A stretch of DNA of 64,000 nt from Begonia masoniana (GCA_022432975.1 CM039505.1:18589716-18653715), one strand, 5' to 3'. Positions 35,098-48,203 are shown, numbered from the stretch's first letter. Made by a program: numbers and translations. Notes: generated by a model not told the origin, from the sequence alone.

Positions 35098-35347
35098 TGT
35101 AATGCCTCAATTTTAAAATTCCCAATTTGAAACCCTAATTTGAAAATCTTAAAATTTTTTCCAAATTGATTTATAAAATTTGAGCGTTAAAATCACAATT
35201 TCAGAATATTGAAAATCTTTTTAAATAATAACTGAAACCTTAAATGCGCGGAAGCTTTATCAAAATTTTTAACATTAAATAATTTTGTTGGAAATTTGAA
35301 TTAAAAGCAGAATTAAAACATTTCATAAAATAAAATTCAATATAATT
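35098..35347 (-). repeat. Element X right (5') LTR, first part
   Basis: Starts TGTAATGCC and continues at 53241 after the E composite insertion. It ends with the target word TAATT (35343-35347). Confidence 0.75.
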
Positions 35348-35800
35348 TGTGACGACCCAAATCCGGATCCCAATCAACAGGACCCGAGAGCCAAGCCGTC
35401 ACTCCGGGACAGTTAACAAAAAATAGGGACTACATTTTTTTCTTGAACAGGGAACAGAACTTTAGGAAACAAACAGAAAACAGACTGAACTTTTAAGAGT
35501 AAAACCTTAAAGCTTAACAGAGAATGAAAACATTCTCGGAATTTGAAATCAAAACAGAGAAAAAGAAACAGTTAAAACTAGACTACAGAATGAATGACAT
35601 AAGGAGAGCAGGAAGATTGGAAGCAAGGAGAAATGAAACAGTGCAATTGGTGGATATAATAAGACAAAAGACGAACGGTGTTCAGCAGAAGAGACTGAGT
35701 AAAACTGGGGTGGAAGAGGTGGTGATGTCAGCCGGAATATGGGTGACGTCAGGCGGAAGATACAGGCAGCAGACGGAATTCGGAGAATGTAAACTATGGA

Positions 35801-38800
35801 TGACGTCATCGGAAGAGAAGATGACGTCAACCGGAAGACAAAGTTATAAACTGGGCGGAAGACTTATGCTGACGTCATCGGAAGAGAAGATGACGTCAAC
35901 CGGAAGACAAAGTTATAAACTGGGCGGAAGACTTATGCCGACGTCATCGGAAGAGAAGATGACGTCAACCGGAAGACAAAGTTATAAACTGGGCGGAAGA
36001 CTTATGCTGACGTCATCGGAAGAGAAGATGACGTCAACCGGAAGACAAAATTTATAACTGGGCGGAAGACTTATGCTGACGTCATCGGAAGAGAAGATGA
36101 CGTCAACCGGAAGACAAAATTTATAACTGGGCGGAAGACTTATGCTGACGTCATCGAAGAGAAGATGACGTCAACCGGAAGACAAAGTTATAAACTGGGC
36201 GGAAGACTTATGCTGACGTCATCGGAAGAGAAGATGACGTCAACCGGAAGACAAAATTTATAACTGGGCGGAAGACTTATGCTGACGTCATCGGAAGAGA
36301 AGATGACGTCAACCGGAAGACAAAGTTATAAACTGGGCGGAAGACTTATGCTGACGTCATCGGAAGACAAAGTTATAAACTGGGCGGAAGACTTATGCCG
36401 ACGTCATCGGAAGAGAAGATGACGTCAACCGGAAGACAAAGTTATAAACTGGGCGGAAGACTTATGCTGACGTCATCGGAAGAGAAGATGACGTCAACCG
36501 GAAGACAAAGTTATAAACTGGGCGGAAGACTTATGCTGACGTCATCGAAGAGAAGATGACGTCAACCGGAAGACAAAGTTATAAACTGGGCGGAAGACTT
36601 ATGCTGACGTCATCGAAGAGAAGATGACGTCAACCGGAAGACAAAGTTATAAACTGGGCGGAAGACTTATGCTGACGTCATCGGAAGACAAAGTTATAAA
36701 CTGGGCGGAAGACTTATGCTGACGTCATCGGAAGAGAAGATGACGTCAACCGGAAGACAAAGTTATAAACTGGGCGGAAGACTTATGCCGACGTCATCGG
36801 AAGACAAAGTTATAAACTGGGCGGAAGACTTATGCTGACGTCATCGGAAGAGAAGATGACGTCAACCGGAAGACAAAGTTATAAACTGGGCGGAAGACTT
36901 ATGCTGACGTCATCGGAAGAGAAGATGACGTCAACCGGAAGACAAAGTTATAAACTGGGCGGAAGACTTATGCTGACGTCATCGGAAGAGAAGATGACGT
37001 CAACCGGAAGACAAAGTTATAAACTGGGCGGAAGACTTATGCCGACGTCATCGGAAGAGAAGATGACGTCAACCGGAAGACAAAGTTATAAACTGGGCGG
37101 AAGACTTATGCTGACGTCATCGAAGAGAAGATGACGTCAACCGGAAGACAAAGTTATAAACTGGGCGGAAGACTTATGCTGACGTCATCGGAAGAGAAGA
37201 TGACGTCAACCGGAAGACAAAGTTATAAACTGGGCGGAAGACTTATGCTGACGTCATCGGAAGAGAAGATGACGTCAACCGGAAGACAAAGTTATAAACT
37301 GGGCGGAAGACTTATGCCGACGTCATCGGAAGACAAAGTTATAAACTGGGCGGAAGACTTATGCCGACGTCATCGGAAGACAAAGTTATAAACTGGGCGG
37401 AAGACTTATGCTGACGTCATCGAAGAGAAGATGACGTCAACCGGAAGACAAAGTTATAAACTGGGCGGAAGACTTATGCTGACGTCATCGGAAGAGAAGA
37501 TGACGTCAACCGGAAGACAAAGTTATAAACTGGGCGGAAGACTTATGCTGACGTCATCGGAAGAGAAGATGACGTCAACCGGAAGACAAAGTTATAAACT
37601 GGGCGGAAGACTTATGCTGACGTCATCGGAAGACAAAGTTATAAACTGGGCGGAAGACTTATGCTGACGTCATCGGAAGAGAAGATGACGTCAACCGGAA
37701 GACAAAATTTATAACTGGGCGGAAGACTTATGCCGACGTCATCGGAAGAGAAGATGACGTCAACCGGAAGACAAAGTTATAAACTGGGCGGAAGACTTAT
37801 GCTGACGTCATCGGAAGAGAAGATGACGTCAACCGGAAGACAAAGTTATAAACTGGGCGGAAGACTTATGCTGACGTCATCGGAAGAGAAGATGACGTCA
37901 ACCGGAAGACAAAATTTATAACTGGGCGGAAGACTTATGCTGACGTCATCGGAAGAGAAGATGACGTCAACCGGAAGACAAAGTTATAAACTGGGCGGAA
38001 GACTTATGCTGACGTCATCGGAAGACAAAGTTATAAACTGGGCGGAAGACTTATGCTGACGTCATCGGAAGAGAAGATGACGTCAACCGGAAGACAAAGT
38101 TATAAACTGGGCGGAAGACTTATGCTGACGTCATCGGAAGACAAAGTTATAAACTGGGCGGAAGACTTATGCCGACGTCATCGGAAGAGAAGATGACGTC
38201 AACCGGAAGACAAAGTTATAAACTGGGCGGAAGACTTATGCTGACGTCATCGGAAGACAAAGTTATAAACTGGGCGGAAGACTTATGCTGACGTCATCGG
38301 AAGAGAAGATGACGTCAACCGGAAGACAAAATTTATAACTGGGCGGAAGACTTATGCTGACGTCATCGAAGAGAAGATGACGTCAACCGGAAGACAAAAT
38401 TTATAACTGGGCGGAAGACTTATGCTGACGTCATCGGAAGAGAAGATGACGTCAACCGGAAGACAAAATTTATAACTGGGCGGAAGACTTATGCTGACGT
38501 CATCGGAAGAGAAGATGACGTCAACCGGAAGACAAAATTTATAACTGGGCGGAAGACTTATGCCGACGTCATCGGAAGAGAAGATGACGTCAACCGGAAG
38601 ACAAAGTTATAAACTGGGCGGAAGACTTATGCTGACGTCATCGGAAGAGAAGATGACGTCAACCGGAAGACAAAGTTATAAACTGGGCGGAAGACTTATG
38701 CTGACGTCATCGGAAGAGAAGATGACGTCAACCGGAAGACAAAATTTATAACTGGGCGGAAGACTTATGCTGACGTCATCGGAAGAGAAGATGACGTCAA

Positions 38801-41800
38801 CCGGAAGACAAAATTTATAACTGGGCGGAAGACTTATGCTGACGTCATCGGAAGAGAAGATGACGTCAACCGGAAGACAAAATTTATAACTGGGCGGAAG
38901 ACTTATGCTGACGTCATCGAAGAGAAGATGACGTCAACGGAAGACAAAGTTATAAACTGGGCGGAAGACTTATGCTGACGTCATCGAAGAGAAGATGACG
39001 TCAACGGAAGACAAAGTTATAAACTGGGCGGAAGACTTATGCTGACGTCATCGGAAGACAAAGTTATAAACTGGGCGGAAGACTTATGCCGACGTCATCG
39101 GAAGACAAAGTTATAAACTGGGCGGAAGACTTATGCCGACGTCATCGGAAGACAAAGTTATAAACTGGGCGGAAGACTTATGCTGACGTCATCGAAGAGA
39201 AGATGACGTCAACCGGAAGACAAAGTTATAAACTGGGCGGAAGACTTATGCCGACGTCATCGGAAGACAAAGTTATAAACTGGGCGGAAGACTTATGCCG
39301 ACGTCATCGGAAGAGAAGATGACGTCAACGGAAGACAAAGTATAAACTGGGCGGAAGACTTATGCTGACGTCATCGAAGAGAAGATGACGTCAACCGGAA
39401 GACAAAGTATAAACTGGGCGGAAGACTTATGCTGACGTCATCGGAAGACAAAGTTATAAACTGGGCGGAAGACTTATGCCGACGTCATCGGAAGAGAAGA
39501 TGACGTCAACCGGAAGACAAAATTTATAACTGGGCGGAAGACTTATGCTGACGTCATCGAAGAGAAGATGACGTCAACCGGAAGACAAAATTTATAACTG
39601 GGCGGAAGACTTATGCCGACGTCATCGGAAGAGAAGATGACGTCAACCGGAAGACAAAATTTATAACTGGGCGGAAGACTTATGCTGACGTCATCGAAGA
39701 GAAGATGACGTCAACGGAAGACAAAGTATAAACTGGGCGGAAGACTTATGCTGACGTCATCGAAGAGAAGATGACGTCAACCGGAAGACAAAATTTATAA
39801 CTGGGCGGAAGACTTATGCTGACGTCATCGGAAGACAAAGTATAAACTGGGCGGAAGACTTATGCTGACGTCATCGGAAGACAAAGTATAAACTGGGCGG
39901 AAGACTTATGCCGACGTCATCGGAAGAGAAGATGACGTCAACCGGAAGACAAAATTTATAACTGGGCGGAAGACTTATGCCGACGTCATCGGAAGAGAAG
40001 ATGACGTCAACGGAAGACAAAGTTATAAACTGGGCGGAAGACTTATGCTGACGTCATCGGAAGAGAAGATGACGTCAACCGGAAGACAAAGTTATAAACT
40101 GGGCGGAAGACTTATGCTGACGTCATCGGAAGAGAAGATGACGTCAACCGGAAGACAAAATTTATAACTGGGCGGAAGACTTATGCTGACGTCATCGAAG
40201 AGAAGATGACGTCAACCGGAAGACAAAATTTATAACTGGGCGGAAGACTTATGCTGACGTCATCGAAGAGAAGATGACGTCAACCGGAAGACAAAATTTA
40301 TAACTGGGCGGAAGACTTATGCTGACGTCATCGAAGAGAAGATGACGTCAACGGAAGACAAAGTTATAAACTGGGCGGAAGACTTATGCTGACGTCATCG
40401 AAGAGAAGATGACGTCAACCGGAAGACAAAATTTATAACTGGGCGGAAGACTTATGCTGACGTCATCGGAAGAGAAGATGACGTCAACCGGAAGACAAAG
40501 TTATAAACTGGGCGGAAGACTTATGCTGACGTCATCGAAGAGAAGATGACGTCAACCGGAAGACAAAATTTATAACTGGGCGGAAGACTTATGCTGACGT
40601 CATCGGAAGAGAAGATGACGTCAACCGGAAGACAAAATTTATAACTGGGCGGAAGACTTATGCTGACGTCATCGAAGAGAAGATGACGTCAACGGAAGAC
40701 AAAGTTATAAACTGGGCGGAAGACTTATGCTGACGTCATCGGAAGAGAAGATGACGTCAACCGGAAGACAAAATTTATAACTGGGCGGAAGACTTATGCT
40801 GACGTCATCGGAAGAGAAGATGACGTCAACGGAAGACAAAGTTATAAACTGGGCGGAAGACTTATGCTGACGTCATCGGAAGAGAAGATGACGTCAACCG
40901 GAAGACAAAATTTATAACTGGGCGGAAGACTTATGCCGACGTCATCGGAAGAGAAGATGACGTCAACCGGAAGACAAAGTTATAAACTGGGCGGAAGACT
41001 TATGCTGACGTCATCGAAGAGAAGATGACGTCAACCGGAAGACAAAGTTATAAACTGGGCGGAAGACTTATGCTGACGTCATCGGAAGAGAAGATGACGT
41101 CAACCGGAAGACAAAGTTATAAACTGGGCGGAAGACTTATGCTGACGTCATCGGAAGAGAAGATGACGTCAACCGGAAGACAAAATTTATAACTGGGCGG
41201 AAGACTTATGCTGACGTCATCGGAAGAGAAGATGACGTCAACCGGAAGACAAAGTTATAAACTGGGCGGAAGACTTATGCTGACGTCATCGGAAGAGAAG
41301 ATGACGTCAACCGGAAGACAAAATTTATAACTGGGCGGAAGACTTATGCTGACGTCATCGAAGAGAAGATGACGTCAACCGGAAGACAAAATTTATAACT
41401 GGGCGGAAGACTTATGCTGACGTCATCGAAGAGAAGATGACGTCAACCGGAAGACAAAATTTATAACTGGGCGGAAGACTTATGCTGACGTCATCGGAAG
41501 AGAAGATGACGTCAACCGGAAGACAAAGTTATAAACTGGGCGGAAGACTTATGCTGACGTCATCGAAGAGAAGATGACGTCAACCGGAAGACAAAGTTAT
41601 AAACTGGGCGGAAGACTTATGCTGACGTCATCGGAAGAGAAGATGACGTCAACGGAAGACAAAGTTATAAACTGGGCGGAAGACTTATGCCGACGTCATC
41701 GGAAGAGAAGATGACGTCAACCGGAAGACAAAATTTATAACTGGGCGGAAGACTTATGCTGACGTCATCGAAGAGAAGATGACGTCAACCGGAAGACAAA

Positions 41801-42361
41801 GTTATAAACTGGGCGGAAGACTTATGCTGACGTCATCGGAAGAGAAGATGACGTCAACCGGAAGACAAAATTTATAACTGGGCGGAAGACTTATGCTGAC
41901 GTCATCGAAGAGAAGATGACGTCAACCGGAAGACAAAATTTATAACTGGGCGGAAGACTTATGCCGACGTCATCGGAAGAGAAGATGACGTCAACCGGAA
42001 GACAAAATTTATAACTGGGCGGAAGACTTATGCTGACGTCATCGGAAGAGAAGATGACGTCAACCGGAAGACAAAGTTATAAACTGGGCGGAAGACTTAT
42101 GCTGACGTCATCGGAAGAGAAGATGACGTCAACCGGAAGACAAAATTTATAACTGGGCGGAAGACTTATGCCGACGTCATCGGAAGAGAAGATGACGTCA
42201 ACCGGAAGACAAAATTTATAACTGGGCGGAAGACTTATGCTGACGTCATCGGAAGAGAAGATGACGTCAACCGGAAGACAAAATTTATAACTGGGCGGAA
42301 GACTTATGCTGACGTCATCGAAGAGAAGATGACGTCAACCGGAAGACAAAATTTATAACTG
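35801..42361 (-). repeat. 6.5-kb tandem array, 69/44-bp units, two TGACGTCA per long unit
   Basis: Around a hundred units. The full unit is 69 bp and has two TGACGTCA palindromes, one in GATGACGTCAACCGGAAGAC and one in GCTGACGTCATCGGAAGAG. A 44-bp form lacks the 25-bp part with the first. Variants: AAAGTTATAAACTGG or AAAATTTATAACTGG, GCTGACG or GCCGACG, CATCGGAAG or CATCGAAG, CAACCGG or CAACGG. Variants are shuffled rather than in blocks. I estimate well over 150 TGACGTCA sites. No coding function. Confidence 0.96.
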
Positions 42362-42500
42362 GATGCATGGATAAGTGCGATACTTAACATTCACAGATGG
42401 CAGAATGGGTACAACAGGGAACAGAATATAACAGAGGCATGTTTAACTTAAAACATAACCTAGAACCTATCTACCCAAACCATACCTAGTACCTCCAAGT

Positions 42501-42542
42501 TGTAGGGCCATAAGGGCCAACATAAACGTATGAACTTACCTG
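42501..42542 (-). promoter_or_regulatory. LTR splice-donor/GGCC block (E, left LTR)
   Basis: CAGGTAAGT at 42534-42542 on the minus strand, then TTGGCCCTTATGGCCCTACA to 42501. The donor lies immediately before (in sense) the giant array. Confidence 0.6.
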
Positions 42543-43193
42543 TTTGCTGTCGTGTCAGATGCTCGAATGCCCCTGAAATGCTCGGATCTGTAGCATGCAT
42601 GAAGATGTATTAAACAGCTGCATATGTTAACTAATAAGTTTGCAGGATATGCAGCAAACTCATCTCGGACATTTAGAAAACAGTGGGTGTGTTTCCATAC
42701 AAAAACCGAGAGTTTTCTCCTAAATACCTTAACCTAAAACTTCAGCAAAACGCATACTTTTTGCTTGTCCAAATGTGTTAGCATTAGAAGATGTTTACCT
42801 TAGGCAGAAAACAAGGAAAACTCTAGAAGATCAAAGGTGTTTGGGTGAACTTTTGTCGCCTGGCAGAGAGGAAACAGAGGAGAAGTGAAGGTTTTTACGT
42901 AGAGTGAGGAGGAGAGGAGAAGAAGGTTGTCTTCTTCAACAAGTTGCCACATGGCAACCAACCAATGGCCTACTCCCAACCACCTTAATTGAGTGCCAAC
43001 TTTGCCCTTTCATTGGTTTACAACCAAATTGGTTCATTTTAATCACACTTAGTTTGGTTTTTGTTCCACAATTTAAATTCTACAAACACCGTCGTTTTGG
43101 TTTCTGACAAAAATACTCCTTGCATTAATACCTATTTAATCCCACATAAATTATCGGGGAAAACATTTACATGGCAAAATGCCGGGTGTTACA

Positions 43194-43209
43194 TTCCACC
43201 CACCTTAAT
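43194..43209 (-). other. Polypurine tract of element E
   Basis: Minus-strand ATTAAGGTGGGTGGAA abutting the LTR at 43193. Confidence 0.8.
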
Positions 43210-43233
43210 AGAAATTTTGTCCCCAAAATTTGC

Positions 43234-46200
43234 CTAAGCAAAGAAGTCTGGATATTGTGTTTTAACATCCTCCAGTCTTTCCCAAGTGGCTTCTTCCACA
43301 TTATGATTGCGCCACAAAACTTTCACCAGTGGAATCACCTTGTTGCGCAATACCTTGACTGAGGTATCCAGAATCTGTATGGGCCTTTCTTCATATGTAA
43401 GTGTCGGCATAATGTCAAAGTCCACATGTTCCACGATCTGAGTTGGATCTCGTACACATTTTCTCAGCATCGAGACATGGAAAACATCATGAACACCATT
43501 CATTGACGCTGGTAGTTGTAGTCTGTAGGCCATGCTCCCAATTCTCTTCAAAATGGGAAAAGGCCCAATAAACCTTGGGCTTAGCTTCCCTTTCTTGCCG
43601 AATCTCATTATGCCCTTGAAAGGTGACACCTTCAAGAACACCTCATCACCTTCGGCAAACTCTAAGTCCCTTCTCCTGTGGTCTGCGTAACCTTTCTGTC
43701 GACTTTGTGCAGCTTGGATTCTTTGCTTAATCGCCGTTATTACCCCAGACATCTGTTGCAATATTTCGGGGCCGATAAGCTTGGTTTCCCCGACTTCATC
43801 CCAACACAACGGGGATCTGCACTTTCTGCCATAAAGCGCTTCATATGGAGCCATACCGATCGTAGCCTGGTAGCTATTGTTGTAAGCAAACTCCACAAGT
43901 GGCAGGTATCTACTCCAAGGAGCGTGAAGTTCCAACACGCACGCCCTTAACATATCTTCCAATGTCTGAATCGTTCTCTCGGATTGTCCATCCGACTGCG
44001 GGTGAAATGCCGTGCTGAAGTCCAATCTAGTGCCCAAGGAGCTTTGCAAACTTTTCCAAAACCTGGAAGTGAATCTAGGATCGCGATCAGAGACGATTGA
44101 CACAGGAACGCCGTGCAGCTTGACAATCTCATTAATGTACAGTTCTGCATACTGGTCCACGGTGAATGTCGTCTTCACGGGTAGAAAATGGGCAGACTTC
44201 GTCAATCTGTCCACTATGACCCATATACTATTATGGCCTTTTACTGTTCTTGGAAGTCCAACAACAAAGTCCATTGTAATGTTCTCCCACTTCCATTCAG
44301 GAATTGGAAGAGGCTGAAGCGTTCCAATCGGTCGTTGATGTTCAGCTTTGACCTGTTGACATATTAAACAAGACTCCACATACTTGGCCACTTCATTCTT
44401 CATATTCGGCCACCAGAAGTGAAGCTTTAGGTCCTGATACATCTTCGTACTTCCGGGATGTACAGAGAAAGGAGACGAATGGGCTTCCGATAAGATGTGT
44501 TTCCGTAGTTCTTCGTCTTTCGGAACATACCATCTGTTCTTAAACTTCAAAATTCCATCTCCCGAATAACTAAAATCGGAAGAAGCCCTTGGTACTCTGC
44601 TCACCATATCAGCCATCTCCTTTGAATTGGTCTTCTGGGCTTCCTTAATACGGTCCAGGACGGTGGGCCGTAGGGTTAAGTCTGCTAGTATGGCCGATAG
44701 CCCAGAAACTATCTCCATATCGAACTTCTGTATCTCCGTCCTCAAAGGCGTCGATACGGCCGATATTACTGGTTGCATAGTAGCTGGCATTCTGCTCAGT
44801 GCATCAGCTACCACATTAGCTTTACCAGGATGGTACTTGATCTCAACATCATAGTCTTTTACAAATTCTAACCACCGCCTTTGCCTCATATTCAACTCCT
44901 TCTGAGTAAATATGTACTTCAAGCTTTTGTGATCCGAAAACACCTCACATGATTGTCCGTACAAATGATGTCTCCATACTTTCAGCGCAAACACAACTGC
45001 CGCTAACTCAAGGTCGTGAGTAGGGTAGTTTTCCTCATGGGTCTTCAATTGTCGGGATGCGTATGCTACCACCTTCCCTTCTTGCATCAGTACACATCCC
45101 AAGCCAACTTTTGACGCATCACAGTATACGCTGAATTTGCCATCTTCAACTGGCAATATCAACAGAGGAGCAGTGGTCAACTTTTGCTTGAGTGTCTGAA
45201 AGCTCACCTCACATGCTTCAGACCACTTGAACTTGATTTCCTTCCTTGTTAAGCTGGTCATAGGCTTCGCTATCACAGAAAACCCCTTGATGAATTTCCT
45301 GTAATAACCAGCTAGTCCAATAAAGCTCCGTACTTCACTTGCATTTCTCGGTCTGGGCCAATCCCTTACAGCCTGAATCTTGGCCGGGTCCACAGATACT
45401 CCTTCAGCAGACACCACGTGGCCCAAGAAATTAATCTTGCTTAACCAGAACTCACATTTTGACAGCTTGGCATATAATTGGTGTTGCTTCAGGATTGACA
45501 GTACCATAGCCAAGTGTTTCTCATGCTCGGCCACACTCCTGGAATAAACCAGAATGTCGTCGATGAAAACGATCACAAATTTATCCAAGACATCATGGAA
45601 TATCCTGTTCATTAGGTCCATAAATGCTGCCGGAGCATTAGTCAACCCGAACGACATCACCAAGAACTCATAGTGTCCGTACCGGGTTCTGAAGGCAGTC
45701 TTTGGAATATCTTCAGCTCTGACCTTCAACTGGTAATAGCCGGAGCGTAAGTCAATCTTAGAAAATACCCGAGCCCCCTGTAGCTGATCAAACAAATCGT
45801 CAATTCTTGGCAACGGGTACTTATTCTTGATAGTCAACTTATTCAGCTCACGGTAGTCAATACACATCCGTAGGGACCCATCCTTCTTCTTGACAAACAA
45901 GACGGGAGCACCCCACGGAGAGAAACTAGGGCGCACAAAACCCTTGTCCATTAATTCTTTCAACTGAGCCTTCAACTCCTTCAGTTCAATTGGTGCCATA
46001 CGGTACGGATTCTTCGATACTGGTTCCGCACCAGGATACACATCGATTTCAAACTCGATGTCACGATCAGGTGGCAATCCCGGTAAGTCATCTAAGAAAA
46101 CCTCTAAGAAGTCCCGGACTACCGGAATGTTTTGAAGTTCCACCTCATTTTGCCTTCGAACATCCACAACGTGGGCAAGAAATCCAATGCACCCTGACTT

Positions 46201-46677
46201 CATCAGTCGTTGAGCTTTCAAGGAAGATATCACAGGCATACGGTGTTTCTTCGGTACTGCCTGATAGGAGAATTCTACTTCATTTGGGCGCTTAAATGAC
46301 ACAAGCCCGGACCTACAGTTGATGGTGGCATAATGTCTAAATAGCCAGTCCATCCCCAGAATGACATCGTACCCTTTCATACCGATGACGATAAGATCGG
46401 CATAAAATTTCTGGTCTCCCACTGACACTATATCACCCCGTACAACCCGCTCGGAGTGCATAAACTCTCCGGACGGTAGCATAACGCTGTAGGGTTGATC
46501 TGAGGACGTACTACAAAACTTCTGTCTAACTACAAAATCCATGGCCACAAACGAATGTGTGGCCCCCGTGTCCCACAAGGTATAAGCAGGCACATCACAT
46601 ACTGAAATTGTACCTGTAATTGCTGTGTGCTGATCAGCATCATCAACGTCCTCCATCATTGCAAACACTCTTGGCAC
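43234..46677 (-). CDS. Element E pol: protease, reverse transcriptase, RNase H, integrase, chromodomain
   Basis: An uninterrupted 1147-codon frame, the most intact pol in the window. Protease [10 protein letters not shown] near residue 35; reverse transcriptase with [11 protein letters not shown] near 369; RNase [15 protein letters not shown] near 518; integrase zinc region [11 protein letters not shown] to CLICQQ near 741-770; integrase core [21 protein letters not shown] and [11 protein letters not shown]; chromodomain [16 protein letters not shown] near 1116-1140. It is in the same frame as gag and separated from it only by TAG at 46681-46683. In this lineage gag and pol are normally one frame, so the ATG at 46677 may not be a true start. 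All catalytic residues I can check are present. Confidence 0.96.
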   Translation of the reverse strand: MPRVFAMMEDVDDADQHTAITGTISVCDVPAYTLWDTGATHSFVAMDFVVRQKFCSTSSDQPYSVMLPSGEFMHSERVVRGDIVSVGDQKFYADLIVIGMKGYDVILGMDWLFRHYATINCRSGLVSFKRPNEVEFSYQAVPKKHRMPVISSLKAQRLMKSGCIGFLAHVVDVRRQNEVELQNIPVVRDFLEVFLDDLPGLPPDRDIEFEIDVYPGAEPVSKNPYRMAPIELKELKAQLKELMDKGFVRPSFSPWGAPVLFVKKKDGSLRMCIDYRELNKLTIKNKYPLPRIDDLFDQLQGARVFSKIDLRSGYYQLKVRAEDIPKTAFRTRYGHYEFLVMSFGLTNAPAAFMDLMNRIFHDVLDKFVIVFIDDILVYSRSVAEHEKHLAMVLSILKQHQLYAKLSKCEFWLSKINFLGHVVSAEGVSVDPAKIQAVRDWPRPRNASEVRSFIGLAGYYRKFIKGFSVIAKPMTSLTRKEIKFKWSEACEVSFQTLKQKLTTAPLLILPVEDGKFSVYCDASKVGLGCVLMQEGKVVAYASRQLKTHEENYPTHDLELAAVVFALKVWRHHLYGQSCEVFSDHKSLKYIFTQKELNMRQRRWLEFVKDYDVEIKYHPGKANVVADALSRMPATMQPVISAVSTPLRTEIQKFDMEIVSGLSAILADLTLRPTVLDRIKEAQKTNSKEMADMVSRVPRASSDFSYSGDGILKFKNRWYVPKDEELRKHILSEAHSSPFSVHPGSTKMYQDLKLHFWWPNMKNEVAKYVESCLICQQVKAEHQRPIGTLQPLPIPEWKWENITMDFVVGLPRTVKGHNSIWVIVDRLTKSAHFLPVKTTFTVDQYAELYINEIVKLHGVPVSIVSDRDPRFTSRFWKSLQSSLGTRLDFSTAFHPQSDGQSERTIQTLEDMLRACVLELHAPWSRYLPLVEFAYNNSYQATIGMAPYEALYGRKCRSPLCWDEVGETKLIGPEILQQMSGVITAIKQRIQAAQSRQKGYADHRRRDLEFAEGDEVFLKVSPFKGIMRFGKKGKLSPRFIGPFPILKRIGSMAYRLQLPASMNGVHDVFHVSMLRKCVRDPTQIVEHVDFDIMPTLTYEERPIQILDTSVKVLRNKVIPLVKVLWRNHNVEEATWERLEDVKTQYPDFFA

Positions 46678-46680
46678 AGC

Positions 46681-47676
46681 CTATCCTGTTCTGGTGTCGG
46701 GTATTGGACAATTTCGAATTTGATGACCTACTTGGCCACATCGGAAACAAGCTCCAGTGAAGAGTCTGCATTCTCCTGTATGATTCTTCTGGCAACGTGA
46801 GCAGACAGGAAGCTGAGGAGCTCCCATAGGTCTCTTCCCTTTGTCCTGGTAAGTAAGGGTCTCATTGGGCCTTTTAGTGCCCCTGTTCTGTTGCTGTTGA
46901 GGATGTACATTCTGAATCTTTTGTTGTTGTTGTTGATGAGCATTTCTTATAATTCCTCTTGGTGGCTCTCTCTGTCTCTGGGACTTTATTTCTAAGGCCT
47001 CAAGTTGATAAGCCTTGGCCACCACTTTCACATATGGTGCCTCATCAAAACCTCCAGTCGTGATTCCTCGCAGAAGGTCCATCTTTAAACCTTGAATAAA
47101 CTGGTGCACCTTGTTCTCATCAGTGGCCACCATGTGTGTTGCATATCGGGATAGCGACTCAAATTTCTGAACATACTCGGCCACAGATCCATACTGTCGC
47201 AGCCGAGAAAACTCAAGTAACTTTTCCTTTCTCACTCCTCGGTCAAAGTACTTCTCGTAGAAGAGTGTTTTAAATCCCTCCCAACTCAATGCCACAGTAG
47301 ACGATTGTACTGCATCCCACCAGAATCCAGCACTTTCAGTGAGATGGAACGTGGCACAAGTAACCTTCTTGTTGTCTTCTACTTCTGCATAACTGAACAT
47401 CTTTTCCATAGTTCGAATCCAGGTTTCAGCACGGGTCGGGTCTGTAGACAACCCATCAAATGAGGGTGGCTGAAGTCGCCGGAATCTGTCTCCACTATTG
47501 TCTCGCGGTGCATTATTTCCAGGATTATTATTATTGTTGTTCCCATGGTTGTTGTTCCTATCATCTTCCCGAGCCATCATGCGCTCTACCATACGTGACT
47601 GTGCACCCACCAGTTCGGTTAGTCGGTCAATGGCTCGAGAGCTTTCACTGGACTCTTCCTGATGTCCTCTCACCAT
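46681..47676 (-). CDS. Element E gag (capsid/nucleocapsid), ends in TAG before protease
   Basis: 331 codons, start at 47676 (MVRGHQEESSESSRAID), the same opening as A. An Asn-rich stretch is near residues 58-76. The gag domain has RLQPPSFDGLSTDPTRAETW and FETLFYEKYF-like sequence. Gln-rich runs lie near 243-265, a CXXC motif near 288, and CCHC knuckle CFRCGQVGHQIRNC near 309-322. The TAG at 46681-46683 follows PDTRTG, and the pol frame continues without shift. It could be one C-to-T change, or a readthrough stop. Confidence 0.93.
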   Translation of the reverse strand: MVRGHQEESSESSRAIDRLTELVGAQSRMVERMMAREDDRNNNHGNNNNNNPGNNAPRDNSGDRFRRLQPPSFDGLSTDPTRAETWIRTMEKMFSYAEVEDNKKVTCATFHLTESAGFWWDAVQSSTVALSWEGFKTLFYEKYFDRGVRKEKLLEFSRLRQYGSVAEYVQKFESLSRYATHMVATDENKVHQFIQGLKMDLLRGITTGGFDEAPYVKVVAKAYQLEALEIKSQRQREPPRGIIRNAHQQQQQKIQNVHPQQQQNRGTKRPNETLTYQDKGKRPMGAPQLPVCSRCQKNHTGECRLFTGACFRCGQVGHQIRNCPIPDTRTG

Positions 47677-47689
47677 TTCTAAGGTAGTC

Positions 47690-47755
47690 CTATAAGTAGA
47701 ATAACAGAATAACCTAATTTAATAAACAAACTTTTACAGGAATTTAAACACTTAC
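47690..47755 (-). other. Candidate 66-nt leader intron of element E
   Basis: Minus-strand CAACTGTAAGTGTTTAAA gives a donor at 47755. TTATTCTACTTATAG gives an acceptor at 47690, 13 nt before the ATG at 47676. Confidence 0.42.
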
Positions 47756-47828
47756 AGTTGGCGGAGCGATATCACGTGGCGGGTTGCGCAGTCAGACATT
47801 TCACAGAATCGGTTTTAAAACCGTGTCT

Positions 47829-47839
47829 CTCTGATACCA
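47829..47839 (-). other. Primer-binding site of E
   Basis: Minus-strand TGGTATCAGAG, four bases from the LTR start at 47844. Confidence 0.88.
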
Positions 47840-48203
47840 TAACTGTGACAGACCGAAACCGGATCCGAATCGGGTTCCGGGATCGGAGCCGTCACTCCGG
47901 GACATTTACAGGAAACGGTGACTATTATTTTTTTTTTTTTTTAAACTAATAGAACAGTCAAAGCAGTGAACAGAGAGGGAGAACTGCAGTGAGTAATCGA
48001 AAACATTTGCAGGGGGAGAGAGTTCTCTGGAATGGAAAACAAACAGATCTCAATAATAGATAACCGAACAGAAATAGGCATAAGACTGGCGGAATGGAAA
48101 CAGGAAACAGTGGCGGAAGATGTAGTTTCACACTGAACCGGAGGAGAAATCAGTGGATAACGTCATCGGAAGATAAAGGCAGCAAACATAACCGGCAGAA
48201 GAT

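Larger units (their letters stand above)
35348..43193 (-). repeat. Chimeric left LTR of the E composite, 7846 bp
   Basis: The head 35348-35800 is similar but not identical to E's LTR head at 47844. Then comes the giant array, then 42362-43193, which is near-identical to 50227-51054. At the array end, about 880 bases present in the right LTR (49345-50226) are missing. Frames of 60-177 residues within it are array or chance products. Confidence 0.8.

Noticed and set aside
35524..36057. 177-residue gene upstream of the array
   Set aside because: Half of it is array; the rest is LTR head homologous to 47844 onward, with no domain.
35801..42361. Centromeric satellite
   Set aside because: The 69-bp unit lies wholly inside an LTR with target duplications and occurs with element-specific flanks; no evidence of a centromere.
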